Assembly: GCA_002704755.1 (NCBI GenBank)
Contig: PAHC01000011.1
Coordinates: 90,033-154,032 of the forward strand
Direction: 5' to 3'
DNA length: 64,000 nt
DNA from: Rhodobiaceae bacterium
Lineage (GTDB): Bacteria; Pseudomonadota; Alphaproteobacteria; Rhizobiales; TMED25
In this document: positions 56,598 through 64,000 of the stretch, one piece after another
Position numbering within the stretch: the stretch's first letter is position 1
Layout: every line of letters begins with the position of its first letter
Notes under the pieces: model-generated
What the model was told of the DNA's origin: nothing
Database searches by the model: none
What the model saw: only the letters and a program-made list of their open reading frames with translations
Made by a program: the position numbers and the translations under genes

Positions 56598-57902
56598 TTG
56601 ATAAAATACATAAAAAAAAGGCCTGAAAATTCTAACGCAAAAGAAGATAGTCTTGCCATTGAGGAAAGCGTTCGATCAATACTTAATGAGATAAGAAAGA
56701 ATGGTCATAAGGCAGTGCAAGAATATTCAAAAAAATTTGATAACTGGGATCCTGCAGATTTTCAGCTAACACAGGATCAAATAAAAGAAGCAATATCAAA
56801 GTTAAGCACTACTGAAATTGAAGATGTAAAGTTTGCCCAAAATCAGATTAGAAATTTTGCCAAGAAACAACTTGAGACAATGAATGAACTTGAGATTGAA
56901 ACATTGCCAGGTGTTTTTCTTGGACACAAACATATCCCAATAGAAAATGTTGGCTGTTATGTCCCCGGTGGCAGATACCCTATGGTGGCGTCAGCACATA
57001 TGAGTGTCCTAACCTCAAAGGTTGCAGGAGTAAAAAGGGTAATTGCATGTGCACCACCTTATAATGGTGGCGCCCATCCTGCTACGATATCTGCTATGCA
57101 CTTTGCAGGAGCGGATGAAATTTATCTCATTGGTGGGGTTCAAGCTATTGGTGCAATGGGTATTGGGACAGAGAGAATTGATCCTGTCAATATGATAGTA
57201 GGACCTGGTAATTCTTTTGTTGCGGAAGCGAAGAAACAGATGTTTGGCGAGGTTGGGATTGACCTAATAGCTGGACCAACAGAAACATTAGTAATTGCAG
57301 ATGATACCTCTGATGGTGAAATTTGTGCAACGGATCTACTAGGTCAAGCTGAACATGGTCCAACATCTCCTGCTGTGCTAATTACAGACTCAGAAAGGGT
57401 TGCAAGAGAAACGCTTGACGAAATTGAGAGATTATTATCAATACTGCCAACTGCAAGTACAACCAGAGGATCGTGGGATAATTTTGGTGAAATTATTTTA
57501 TGTAAAGATAAAGAAGATATGCTCAAAGAGGCGAATATACTGGCATATGAGCATGTTCAAGTTATGACAAAAGATCCTTCTTTTTTTCTGGATAATCTTC
57601 AAAACTTTGGGTCCCTATTCTTAGGGCATGAAACAAATGTTGCATATGGAGACAAAATAATTGGTACAAATCATACTTTGCCAACCAAAAAAGCAAGTAG
57701 GTACACAGGTGGTCTATGGGTTGGAAAGTTTCTAAAAACTTGCACTTATCAAAGAATAGAAAATAAAGAAACATCAGCACAAGTTGGTGAAATCTGTTCA
57801 AGACTATGTATGCTTGAAGGATTTGCAGGACATGCTGAACAAGCAAATATTAGAGTTAGAAGGTTTTCAGGTAAAAATGTTCCATATCCAGAAAAAAATT
57901 AG
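56598..57902 (+). CDS. HisD-like dehydrogenase (HpsN-type histidinol dehydrogenase homologue)
   Basis: 434 residues, histidinol dehydrogenase family: PGGRYPMVASAHMSVL, GVQAIGAMGIGTERIDPVNMIVGPGN and DLIAGPTETLVIAD are all present. The substrate-region GTNHTLPTKKASRYTGGLWVGKFLKT follows HpsN-type homologues (sulfopropanediol dehydrogenase) rather than biosynthetic HisD, which has GPNHVLPT then a different segment. No other his gene is near. It probably oxidises an alcohol to an acid in two NAD-dependent steps. The first in-frame start is TTG at 56598, with AGG nine bases upstream. Confidence 0.85.
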   Translation: MIKYIKKRPENSNAKEDSLAIEESVRSILNEIRKNGHKAVQEYSKKFDNWDPADFQLTQDQIKEAISKLSTTEIEDVKFAQNQIRNFAKKQLETMNELEIETLPGVFLGHKHIPIENVGCYVPGGRYPMVASAHMSVLTSKVAGVKRVIACAPPYNGGAHPATISAMHFAGADEIYLIGGVQAIGAMGIGTERIDPVNMIVGPGNSFVAEAKKQMFGEVGIDLIAGPTETLVIADDTSDGEICATDLLGQAEHGPTSPAVLITDSERVARETLDEIERLLSILPTASTTRGSWDNFGEIILCKDKEDMLKEANILAYEHVQVMTKDPSFFLDNLQNFGSLFLGHETNVAYGDKIIGTNHTLPTKKASRYTGGLWVGKFLKTCTYQRIENKETSAQVGEICSRLCMLEGFAGHAEQANIRVRRFSGKNVPYPEKN

Positions 57903-57918
57903 TACTTCTAAGGTTCTT

Positions 57919-58596
57919 CTATATTTTTCTATGATAATTAGAAAATAGTTCTTCAGCCTTTTCATAGTCATATTTGTCATTAATATCCAATGACTCAATT
58001 TCATCCATAATAACAGTTCCAATAGCGTCAGTTGGAAAATCTTTATTTTTCATAAAATTCTTTGCTGAAAAGATATATATCGATCCATTTGGTCCATATA
58101 TATTTGGTAAACTTTGTCGGTTCTCAAAACAGTAAGAAATGTTATTAATTGGTCTAAAACTTCTTCCATCTAAGAAACCATTTTTTAAGACTGCGGAGTC
58201 TTTTTGTACAACACTCATTACCATACTAAAATTTTGGCTTTCATATAAATTCATTGCCTGTTGAATAGATTTATCAGTTCTCAGAGGGCTTGTAGGTTGA
58301 AGAAGAACTATATTTTCGTCAATTAAATGATATTCATCTATAAGATAATGAATTACCTCAGACATCTTTGTGCTATCTTTAGCTAATCTTTCTGGACGCA
58401 TATTGATGATTATATTACGATCATCCTCTATTGAGAGATTATCAGTCGCATCGGTCGATATCAACAAACTATCGCATGTTCTAGTTGCCTGATTAGCTGC
58501 TATCTGCCATAGGGGTATTCCTGCAATTTTTTTAAAATTCTTATTTATCATACCTTTTGATAACTTGCGGAAAGGGACTATGGCATTAAATTTCAT
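57919..58596 (-). CDS. neuA: CMP-nonulosonic acid (acylneuraminate) cytidylyltransferase
   Basis: 225 residues. Activates a nonulosonic acid with CTP. N-terminal nucleotide-binding segment AIVPFRKLSKGMINKNFKKI (family: pattern R-x-G-SKG-x-x-x-KN) , LISTDATDN, and LLQPTSPLRTDKSIQQAM. No C-terminal extra domain. The start overlaps the end of neuC by 11 bases, so they are co-transcribed. Which sugar (Neu5Ac, legionaminic or another) cannot be told from sequence. Confidence 0.9.
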   Translation of the reverse strand: MKFNAIVPFRKLSKGMINKNFKKIAGIPLWQIAANQATRTCDSLLISTDATDNLSIEDDRNIIINMRPERLAKDSTKMSEVIHYLIDEYHLIDENIVLLQPTSPLRTDKSIQQAMNLYESQNFSMVMSVVQKDSAVLKNGFLDGRSFRPINNISYCFENRQSLPNIYGPNGSIYIFSAKNFMKNKDFPTDAIGTVIMDEIESLDINDKYDYEKAEELFSNYHRKI

Positions 58597-59731
58597 TTTT
58601 CCAACTCTCTAAAAAAGAAGGGTCATACTTTTTTTGCAGTGAAATCTTCCAAAAGCTACTTTTCCTGACTGCTTGTATAAAATTTTGTGAAGCATTACCC
58701 TCTCCGAAATCAAAGAAACTTGGATAGTTCTGCCCCCATTCATTATTTAAATACCCAAGAATACTAACTTCATCACTAGCAGTAGCAGAGTGTATTGATT
58801 TAGAGTCAGATCTTAAGTGCTGTCTACTGCCAATATCTAATGATGAGATACCAATAAATGGCGCCTCTCTTACACCAGCACTTGAATTTCCAACCATACA
58901 CTTAGCATTTTTCATTAATTCAGAAAAATAAGAAAATCTCATTGATGGTAAAACTCTGAAATTATCCTTTGGTAATCTTTCTATTACCGAACATATCTTA
59001 TCAGACCCCGGATCATTATTGGGTAAAATTATAACAAAATTTTTATTTGAAATTTTTAATGCATTAAATAGTTGTTCAGCTTGTTTTCCTATTGTATCAA
59101 GCTCTGATGTTACTGGATGAAAAATACAAATTCCATAAGAATTAAACGGTATATCGTAATATTCTCTGACTTCTTCAATGCTTACACCTGATGGTTGAGC
59201 ATGAAAATCTAATTCAGGTGATCCTATGACATGTATACTCTCTGATGGTTCCCCAAATGCCATTATTCTCTTGGCAGCTAACTTTGAACTAACAAAATGA
59301 TGATTACAAAATTTTGTATTACAGTGACGAAAAACTTCATCTATTGTTCCAGAGATTTCACCCCCCTCTATATGGGCTGACATAATATTATTTGTTGAAC
59401 ACGCAATTGCACAAGCTAATGCTTCTGCCCTGTCACCATGGATAACGACTAAATCTGGATTTTGTTCTTGTAGAAAGATAGAAAAATCAATAATTGTTTG
59501 TGAAATTATTTGATGGAGTGGGTCTCCAACTTTTTGATTCACAACTTCATGTATTTTTATATCTCTCAAACGAGATACTTCAAACTTTGTCATACCATAT
59601 TTTTCAAGCATATGCATGCCAGTTACATAAAATGTTACATTATAGCCATTATCCCTAGATGCTGATGCCAATGGCTCAAGTTTACCAAAATCTGCTCTTG
59701 TACTGGTTACAAATAAAATGGACTTAGTCAT
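58586..59731 (-). CDS. neuC: UDP-N-acetylglucosamine 2-epimerase (hydrolysing)
   Basis: 381 residues. Releases ManNAc (or a di-acetamido analogue) from a UDP-sugar. Motifs: FVTSTRADFGKLEPL at the N-terminus, VVIHGDRAEALACAIACS, HIEGGEISGTIDEVFRH, and SSAGVREAPFIGISSLDIGSRQ, all typical of NeuC/LegG rather than the non-hydrolysing WecB. The choice between NeuC and LegG is open; no bacillosamine-type genes are present, which favours ManNAc. Confidence 0.9.
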   Translation of the reverse strand: MTKSILFVTSTRADFGKLEPLASASRDNGYNVTFYVTGMHMLEKYGMTKFEVSRLRDIKIHEVVNQKVGDPLHQIISQTIIDFSIFLQEQNPDLVVIHGDRAEALACAIACSTNNIMSAHIEGGEISGTIDEVFRHCNTKFCNHHFVSSKLAAKRIMAFGEPSESIHVIGSPELDFHAQPSGVSIEEVREYYDIPFNSYGICIFHPVTSELDTIGKQAEQLFNALKISNKNFVIILPNNDPGSDKICSVIERLPKDNFRVLPSMRFSYFSELMKNAKCMVGNSSAGVREAPFIGISSLDIGSRQHLRSDSKSIHSATASDEVSILGYLNNEWGQNYPSFFDFGEGNASQNFIQAVRKSSFWKISLQKKYDPSFLESWKNEI

Positions 59732-59745
59732 ATTGATACTTGATT

Positions 59746-60774
59746 TTAACTTAAATCATCCCATTTTATTTGTTCATTTTTCTTCAAATCACGATTGGTC
59801 TTTTTTCCAATAATATTATCAAATTCATATCCTGGTATTTCACCATTACCTGGTCTCCGAGCCCAAATATCCTTTTCTTCTATAATTTGACCCTCTTTTA
59901 TGTCTCTGTCTGCAACGATTGAAGCACGTGCAAATTTATATACCTCTTCCTCAAGGAGAGTACGTTTTTTAGGATTTCTTGATGCAAAATGAATTTCTTT
60001 TGATTTATTAATTAGATATTCCAGCTCCTTAGGATCCATAGAGCAGGATATATCTGGCCCCTCTCTTTCGAAAGTATCTGTGAAGTGCCTTTCCACTATA
60101 TTTGCTCCAAGAGCGACTGAGGCAAGCGCCATTTCTGGACCTACTGAATGATCTGAATATCCAATTATTGCATTGGGAAAAGCTTTTGATAGTTCTGATA
60201 TTCCCCTTAAACTGATAGTTTCTGGAGGAGAGGGATATAAATTAGTGCACTCTAATAAGGCATATTCGATTCTGAAGTCATCGAGTATCGCAACAGTTTT
60301 CTTAATTGAACTAATTGATTGCATGCCAGTCGATAATATAATTGGTTTGCCTTTCTTTGCTATGTGTCTTATGAGAGGTAAATTATCAGCTTCACCTGAT
60401 CCAATTTTAAAGGCAGGCACGTCAATTTCTTCAAGGAAGTCCGCAGCTGATCGTGAGAATGGGGTTGATATCCATATTAAACCAATATCCTCTGAATATT
60501 TTTTAAGCTCTATTTCCTCACTTCGAGTTAATGAGCATTCCGACATTATTTCCCAAATGGATTTATCTGCATTTGGTGGTTTGATTTCTCTTGCCTCTTT
60601 TGTCATTTCATCTTGAACAAAATGTGTTTGATGTTTTACGCATTCACATCCTGAGGATGCTGCTAGTCTTACCATTTCCTTCGCAACAGATAAATTTCCT
60701 CCATGGTTAATACCAATCTCAGCAATAACCAATGGCGGCTGATTCGGGCCAATCACTCTATCTCTTATTTTCAT
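59746..60774 (-). CDS. neuB: N-acetylneuraminate (nonulosonate) synthase
   Basis: 342 residues. TIM-barrel condensing phosphoenolpyruvate with a mannosamine: VIAEIGINHGGNLSVAKEMV, VKHQTHFVQDEM, ILSTGMQSISSI, GYSDHSVGPEMALASVALGA and ERHFTDTFEREGPD. The C-terminal antifreeze-like SAF domain (about 280-342: RASIVADRDIKEGQII, ARRPGNGEIPG) is complete. First gene of neuB-neuC-neuA, divergent from the sialyltransferase-like gene. Confidence 0.93.
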   Translation of the reverse strand: MKIRDRVIGPNQPPLVIAEIGINHGGNLSVAKEMVRLAASSGCECVKHQTHFVQDEMTKEAREIKPPNADKSIWEIMSECSLTRSEEIELKKYSEDIGLIWISTPFSRSAADFLEEIDVPAFKIGSGEADNLPLIRHIAKKGKPIILSTGMQSISSIKKTVAILDDFRIEYALLECTNLYPSPPETISLRGISELSKAFPNAIIGYSDHSVGPEMALASVALGANIVERHFTDTFEREGPDISCSMDPKELEYLINKSKEIHFASRNPKKRTLLEEEVYKFARASIVADRDIKEGQIIEEKDIWARRPGNGEIPGYEFDNIIGKKTNRDLKKNEQIKWDDLS

Positions 60775-60931
60775 TTGTATATGATATTTATAAAAATATT
60801 ATTATTTAATTATATAACTCTCCTGCATATTAGCATATGATTTTATGTTATCTTAAGTAATATTTTGTCATTTTAAATATAATAATTATTATGATTTTCT
60901 AATAATCTATATTTGATAGATAGGATAAGTG

Positions 60932-61951
60932 ATGAATAATGTAGAGAATAAAAGCAATGATGAGTTACACTTATTTTTTGTGCAAAGTTCAACCACAGAA
61001 TTCGCAGCTAGAGCTGCAATAGATTTTTTGAGTCTGAAACATGATCAAATTGAATTTATCACCTTGAGAAATTATTTACCTTTCTCAAAAATTAAAACAA
61101 CTCCTATACCGATAAATAAGTTATGGAAACGAACAACAAACGGAGAAATAACTAAACTTCTTAATAATTACTCAACAAGTTATAAAACTAGGCCAATTTG
61201 CTGCTATCTACCTCAAACATCTCTATCATACATAAATGCATTCTATAATTCTAATCAAGTAAAAGAAATTAATCTAATCGAAGAAGGATCTGCAAATTAT
61301 ATTTTTAGAAAAGATGAGTATAAATATGGAAAACTTTCAACTAAATATCTAAATAGTTTTATCAATTGGATACTGAAATTTATTGGTATTAAATATTTTC
61401 CATTTATAAAAAAACCATTCTTCTCATCAAATTTAAATAAACTATACTTACTTGATGGAAATGCAAATATTGACTTCCCAACTAATGATAGATTAGTATT
61501 CGATTTTAAAAAAATCGTTCAATTGATTTTTAAGAAAGAGACTCTTAAAAATACACCTAACTCAGTCTTATTAGTCCTTGACCCAGTCTCTAATGTTGCA
61601 GAATTGTCATATAATATTATTACAAAACTTAGAGTAATTGATGAAATTTCAAAAAGTCATACTAAAAATTTATTTATCAAACCACATCCCAAAGATTTCC
61701 GGTCTAAACACCTAGATAATTTGATGGAAATAATTATTAATTCATTAAACTTAAATGTTATTATTACAGATGACTGCATTGAAAAATTAATTTTACAACA
61801 AAGAATAGTAGTTCTACTTTCAGCTCGATCCTCAGCATCTTTCTATGCAAAGAAACTTGGTACAAAAGTCATTCAACTTCCTGTTGCAGAAGCTACTAAT
61901 TTTAATGAAAAAAAAATTGATGATTGGCTTCAAAGAAGTGTTTTTAATTAA
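60932..61951 (+). CDS. Putative sialyl/nonulosonyl-transferase (GT52/polysialyltransferase-like)
   Basis: 339 residues from ATG at 60932 (TAGGA upstream). Not recognised by overall sequence, but it carries the three short motifs of bacterial GT38/GT52-type sialyltransferases in order: an acidic E-E-G in INLIEEGSANYIF (about 112-114), HP in FIKPHPKDFRS (about 250) and S-S in LLSARSSASFYAKKLG (about 298). The N-terminus LHLFFVQSSTTEFAARAAI also fits. Its location beside neuB-neuC-neuA strongly supports transfer of the CMP-activated sugar. No signal peptide or membrane helix; cytoplasmic face. Confidence 0.65.
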   Translation: MNNVENKSNDELHLFFVQSSTTEFAARAAIDFLSLKHDQIEFITLRNYLPFSKIKTTPIPINKLWKRTTNGEITKLLNNYSTSYKTRPICCYLPQTSLSYINAFYNSNQVKEINLIEEGSANYIFRKDEYKYGKLSTKYLNSFINWILKFIGIKYFPFIKKPFFSSNLNKLYLLDGNANIDFPTNDRLVFDFKKIVQLIFKKETLKNTPNSVLLVLDPVSNVAELSYNIITKLRVIDEISKSHTKNLFIKPHPKDFRSKHLDNLMEIIINSLNLNVIITDDCIEKLILQQRIVVLLSARSSASFYAKKLGTKVIQLPVAEATNFNEKKIDDWLQRSVFN

Positions 61952-61957
61952 AAAAAT

Positions 61958-62737
61958 TTAACTAGCTAACTTATGATACGGAGCTTGTAGACCTTCTATA
62001 ACTTTTGGCATTGTTTCGTTGATATTGAGTATTGGAAGCCCATGCGTTGGCGCTATGTATTTTATATCTAACTCTTTAACGAGCTCTTTTAGCTTGTTAG
62101 TATAAATTTCCATGTCCACAAAATTTGTCCAAAATAATGCAAGTTCAGCAAAAACAGCTGAAACATCAAATAGATCTAAGGTATCTGCCTCCTCTGCTAC
62201 CATACCACAATGCCCATCCCAATGATAATGACTATAAGCAAAACCATCGCCTGGGAATAGCAGATTATAAGGAGCTACATAACCCCAAAGAGAAGTTCTC
62301 ATATCTCTTACCACTGGTTCTGCAGCAATAAATTCCATACCCCCAAGGTCAATGCTATCACCAACTTCCATCGCAATAAAATTTTTACTAAAATTTGGAA
62401 AAGCCATATGATAATCATTCACATCACCATGTATCTCTACATCAGGATATAGATTGAGAAATCGTCCCACACCTCCAGAATGTGGTGTTTCTTGATGGGT
62501 AATAAATATGTACTTCAGAGGAATATCCTTTTCTAATAAAATACTCTGAATTTGGTCATGCAACTCGTTGAAATCTTTTGGGTGACCTGTCTCAACAAGT
62601 AGAGCAGAACGCTCCCCAACGATGAGATATGACGAGTTATAGGAATGATAAATCTTACCTTGATATCTCTGTTCCAAACAATCACCCAACCAAAATATAT
62701 TTTTTAGTATTTCTCTTGGTAGCTTACTCTTTGTCAT
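61958..62737 (-). CDS. Metallo-beta-lactamase-fold protein (ODP/flavodiiron-like)
   Basis: 259 residues. Resembles the oxygen-binding di-iron (ODP) branch of the MBL fold: LLVETGHPKDF, FITHQETPHSGGVGRF, FPGDGFAYSHYHWDGH and IAPTHGLPI. Against the flavodiiron pattern H-x-E-x-D...H...D...H it keeps the first His-x-Glu, the Asp in FPGDGF and the last His, but the mid-motif Asp and one His are substituted, so metal binding may be altered. It starts two bases after its neighbour at 62740, with which it forms an operon. Confidence 0.7.
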   Translation of the reverse strand: MTKSKLPREILKNIFWLGDCLEQRYQGKIYHSYNSSYLIVGERSALLVETGHPKDFNELHDQIQSILLEKDIPLKYIFITHQETPHSGGVGRFLNLYPDVEIHGDVNDYHMAFPNFSKNFIAMEVGDSIDLGGMEFIAAEPVVRDMRTSLWGYVAPYNLLFPGDGFAYSHYHWDGHCGMVAEEADTLDLFDVSAVFAELALFWTNFVDMEIYTNKLKELVKELDIKYIAPTHGLPILNINETMPKVIEGLQAPYHKLAS

Positions 62738-62739
62738 TT

Positions 62740-63603
62740 TTACCTCATATAATTTCTTGGCACATATTTTGCCTCAGTATTTGATACATCTAAGTCATTT
62801 AGTATATCATCTAATAATTCAAATTGTTGTTTTACTAGGTCTTTTCCTTGAAATATCTTACCATATCCTGGTGCAATTATCTCGATATCATAAGTGTCAT
62901 ATACTTTCCTGATATTATCTCTTAATAATCTTGTTTTTGCCCCCTCTAACCACCAATATCTTGTATTTAGTAAAAAGGATCTTACAACACCTTTAGTAAT
63001 ATTTGGATCATTTTGTTTTATAATCCATTCTTCTTGATCGGATCGAGCGATCCCATAGTTAAACATATCAGATGAAAAAAGTATTTTTGTTTGCTCGTCA
63101 TATATCCAGGAAGTATTTATCAGCCTCAATGGCGCACTTATAACCTGGATATTTCTTCCACTCCCTTCGCCAACTTCACATGTCACTGTGCCACGTAGAA
63201 GATTTGTTGGAATTTCTTTTAAGCTCAGATCTCTCTCCTTGTCAGTAAAATCAAACCAATCAGATGCTTCAGGATGCGGGGAATAATAGGAGATTACATT
63301 AAAATTATGTGAAATTGCTTTTGCATTTCCTACAGACATAAACTCATTAATACGTAGTGGAATTATTGATAAGGGCGTATTTTTATCTAATATTGAATTT
63401 AGTTGTGTGAGAATATTATCCTGATGGAATACATAGCCAGTATCAAATAAAAATGCACCTTTTTCTTCTTTAACAAGATAGCAATTTAATGGCACATAGC
63501 CATCTTCATCAGGAGGATAAGCGCTTAATCTGCCATCGAGTTTAACAATATTTTGTAATGAAAACGCTTTATTAGGCGATAGTTCTATTATATGATCTTC
63601 CAA
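62740..63603 (-). CDS. Degenerate metallo-beta-lactamase-fold protein
   Basis: 287 residues. MBL-fold landmarks are present in order (FLFDTGYVF, a strand-turn LRINEFMSVGNAKAIS where HxHxDH or HxExDH should be, FSSDMFNYG, IIAPGYGKIF where THG should be), but nearly all metal-ligand histidines are missing; only the glutamate and one aspartate remain. So it is probably not a typical hydrolase. It may be a partner of the MBL protein encoded two bases downstream. Divergent from the transporter at 63687. Confidence 0.6.
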   Translation of the reverse strand: MEDHIIELSPNKAFSLQNIVKLDGRLSAYPPDEDGYVPLNCYLVKEEKGAFLFDTGYVFHQDNILTQLNSILDKNTPLSIIPLRINEFMSVGNAKAISHNFNVISYYSPHPEASDWFDFTDKERDLSLKEIPTNLLRGTVTCEVGEGSGRNIQVISAPLRLINTSWIYDEQTKILFSSDMFNYGIARSDQEEWIIKQNDPNITKGVVRSFLLNTRYWWLEGAKTRLLRDNIRKVYDTYDIEIIAPGYGKIFQGKDLVKQQFELLDDILNDLDVSNTEAKYVPRNYMR

Positions 63604-63686
63604 AATAAGCTCCTTATTTAGTTAAATATTAGTAACACCTTTTAATTAAAATTTTAAGTTAAATATTATAACAATGAGATGGATTA

Positions 63687-64000
63687 ATGGATAACTCTTC
63701 GGATTCTAGTTACTTACAAAAAAATAAAGGACCATTTTTTGCTGTACTTTCATCATTATGCTATGGAATTAATAATCCCATGGCTGCATATGGAATGCAA
63801 AATGGTGTTCCAACAATATTTTCCGTTGTTTCTCGAGCTGTCACCGTGTTCATCATATCGCTAATACTTGCAGCTAGTGGAAAGCTAAAATTTAATATAC
63901 CTTCTGAGGTTAGACCACATGTAGTTGTGGTGTCTATTACTACAGCCATTATTAACTTGTGTTATGTAGGATCTATAAATTTTATTCCAGTTTCCCTCGC
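63687..64000 (+). CDS. EamA/DMT-family transporter (3' end cut by window edge)
   Basis: About 104 codons visible from ATG at 63687 (MDNSSDSSYLQKNKGPFF). The first EamA repeat is seen: a helix with FFAVLSSLCYGINNPMAAYG, FSVVSRAVTVFIISLILAASG, and VSITTAIINLCYVGSINFIP, about three hydrophobic segments. Ten-helix drug/metabolite transporters of this family often export or import amino acids and related compounds. The C-terminal part lies outside. It is divergent from the MBL pair. Confidence 0.75.
   Translation, partial: MDNSSDSSYLQKNKGPFFAVLSSLCYGINNPMAAYGMQNGVPTIFSVVSRAVTVFIISLILAASGKLKFNIPSEVRPHVVVVSITTAIINLCYVGSINFIPVSL

Noticed and set aside
56598..57902. Naming the gene hisD
   Set aside because: The active-site region and operon context fit the HpsN-type branch better than histidine biosynthesis.
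1..64000. CRISPR arrays, IS elements, rRNA genes, riboswitches
   Set aside because: No regularly spaced repeats, no transposase-like proteins, no rRNA sequence and no recognisable riboswitch aptamer were seen.

Overview
The window is 64 kb of visibly AT-rich bacterial chromosome, densely packed. No gene-free stretch exceeds 300 bases; the longest are about 255 (40632-40887), 230 (33629-33858) and 220 (40025-40247). Gene content and order point to a streamlined, probably marine, alphaproteobacterium: the order coxB-coxA-ctaB-small ORF-ctaG-coxC-DUF983-surf1-thrC, the DUF2093, DUF3035, TIGR01459-type HAD and IalB families, a ubiA/rsmE/gshA neighbourhood, and a tRNA-His without G-1 and with A73. 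I cannot name the genus; low-GC marine clades such as SAR116, AEGEAN-169 or HIMB59 would fit.

Layout. 1-7.4 kb: aa3-type cytochrome oxidase operon (minus) ending in threonine synthase. 7.6-18.8 kb: envelope and housekeeping genes (IalB-like, glycine-zipper/PG-binding protein, Bcr/CflA efflux, gshA, rsmE, ubiA, waaA, lpxK, xseA, purD, tadA). lpxK is split by a one-base frameshift at an A9 run. 18.8-28.0 kb: rluB-like, rsmD, then a long minus-strand run HAD-ribF-ileS-lspA-DUF3035-mutL. 28.1-30.3 kb: groESL with a sigma-70-like promoter, CIRCE operator and bidirectional terminator. 30.3-39.6 kb: hisS-hisZ-hisG, an Lrp regulator, moaA, a 3-oxoacid CoA-transferase pair and a ferric-iron ABC uptake pair without ATPase.

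39.6-45.8 kb is an accessory-looking stretch: tRNA-His, two paralogous ABM-like small proteins flanking an NTF2-like protein, a degenerate 3' copy of tRNA-His, an autotransporter, DUF4396, DUF1289 and ung. 45.8-57.9 kb is a catabolic cluster: a five-gene minus operon (beta-hydroxyacid dehydrogenase, acetamidase/formamidase, ketopantoate-reductase-like protein, TPP enzyme, 2-hydroxyacid dehydrogenase), a divergent 2OG-Fe(II) oxygenase, a CaiB-type CoA-transferase, and a four-gene plus operon (PuuE-like deacetylase-fold hydrolase, SDR, cyclase-family hydrolase, HisD-like dehydrogenase). Three unrelated C-N hydrolases together with dehydrogenases, a TPP enzyme and a CoA-transferase suggest breakdown of a nitrogen-containing, possibly cyclic amide compound. 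The substrate is unknown, and this is the best candidate here for an undescribed pathway.

57.9-62.0 kb carries neuA-neuC-neuB and a divergent sialyltransferase-like gene, so the cell probably decorates its surface with a nonulosonic acid. The window ends with two metallo-beta-lactamase-fold proteins (one lacking most metal ligands) and the start of a DMT-family transporter.
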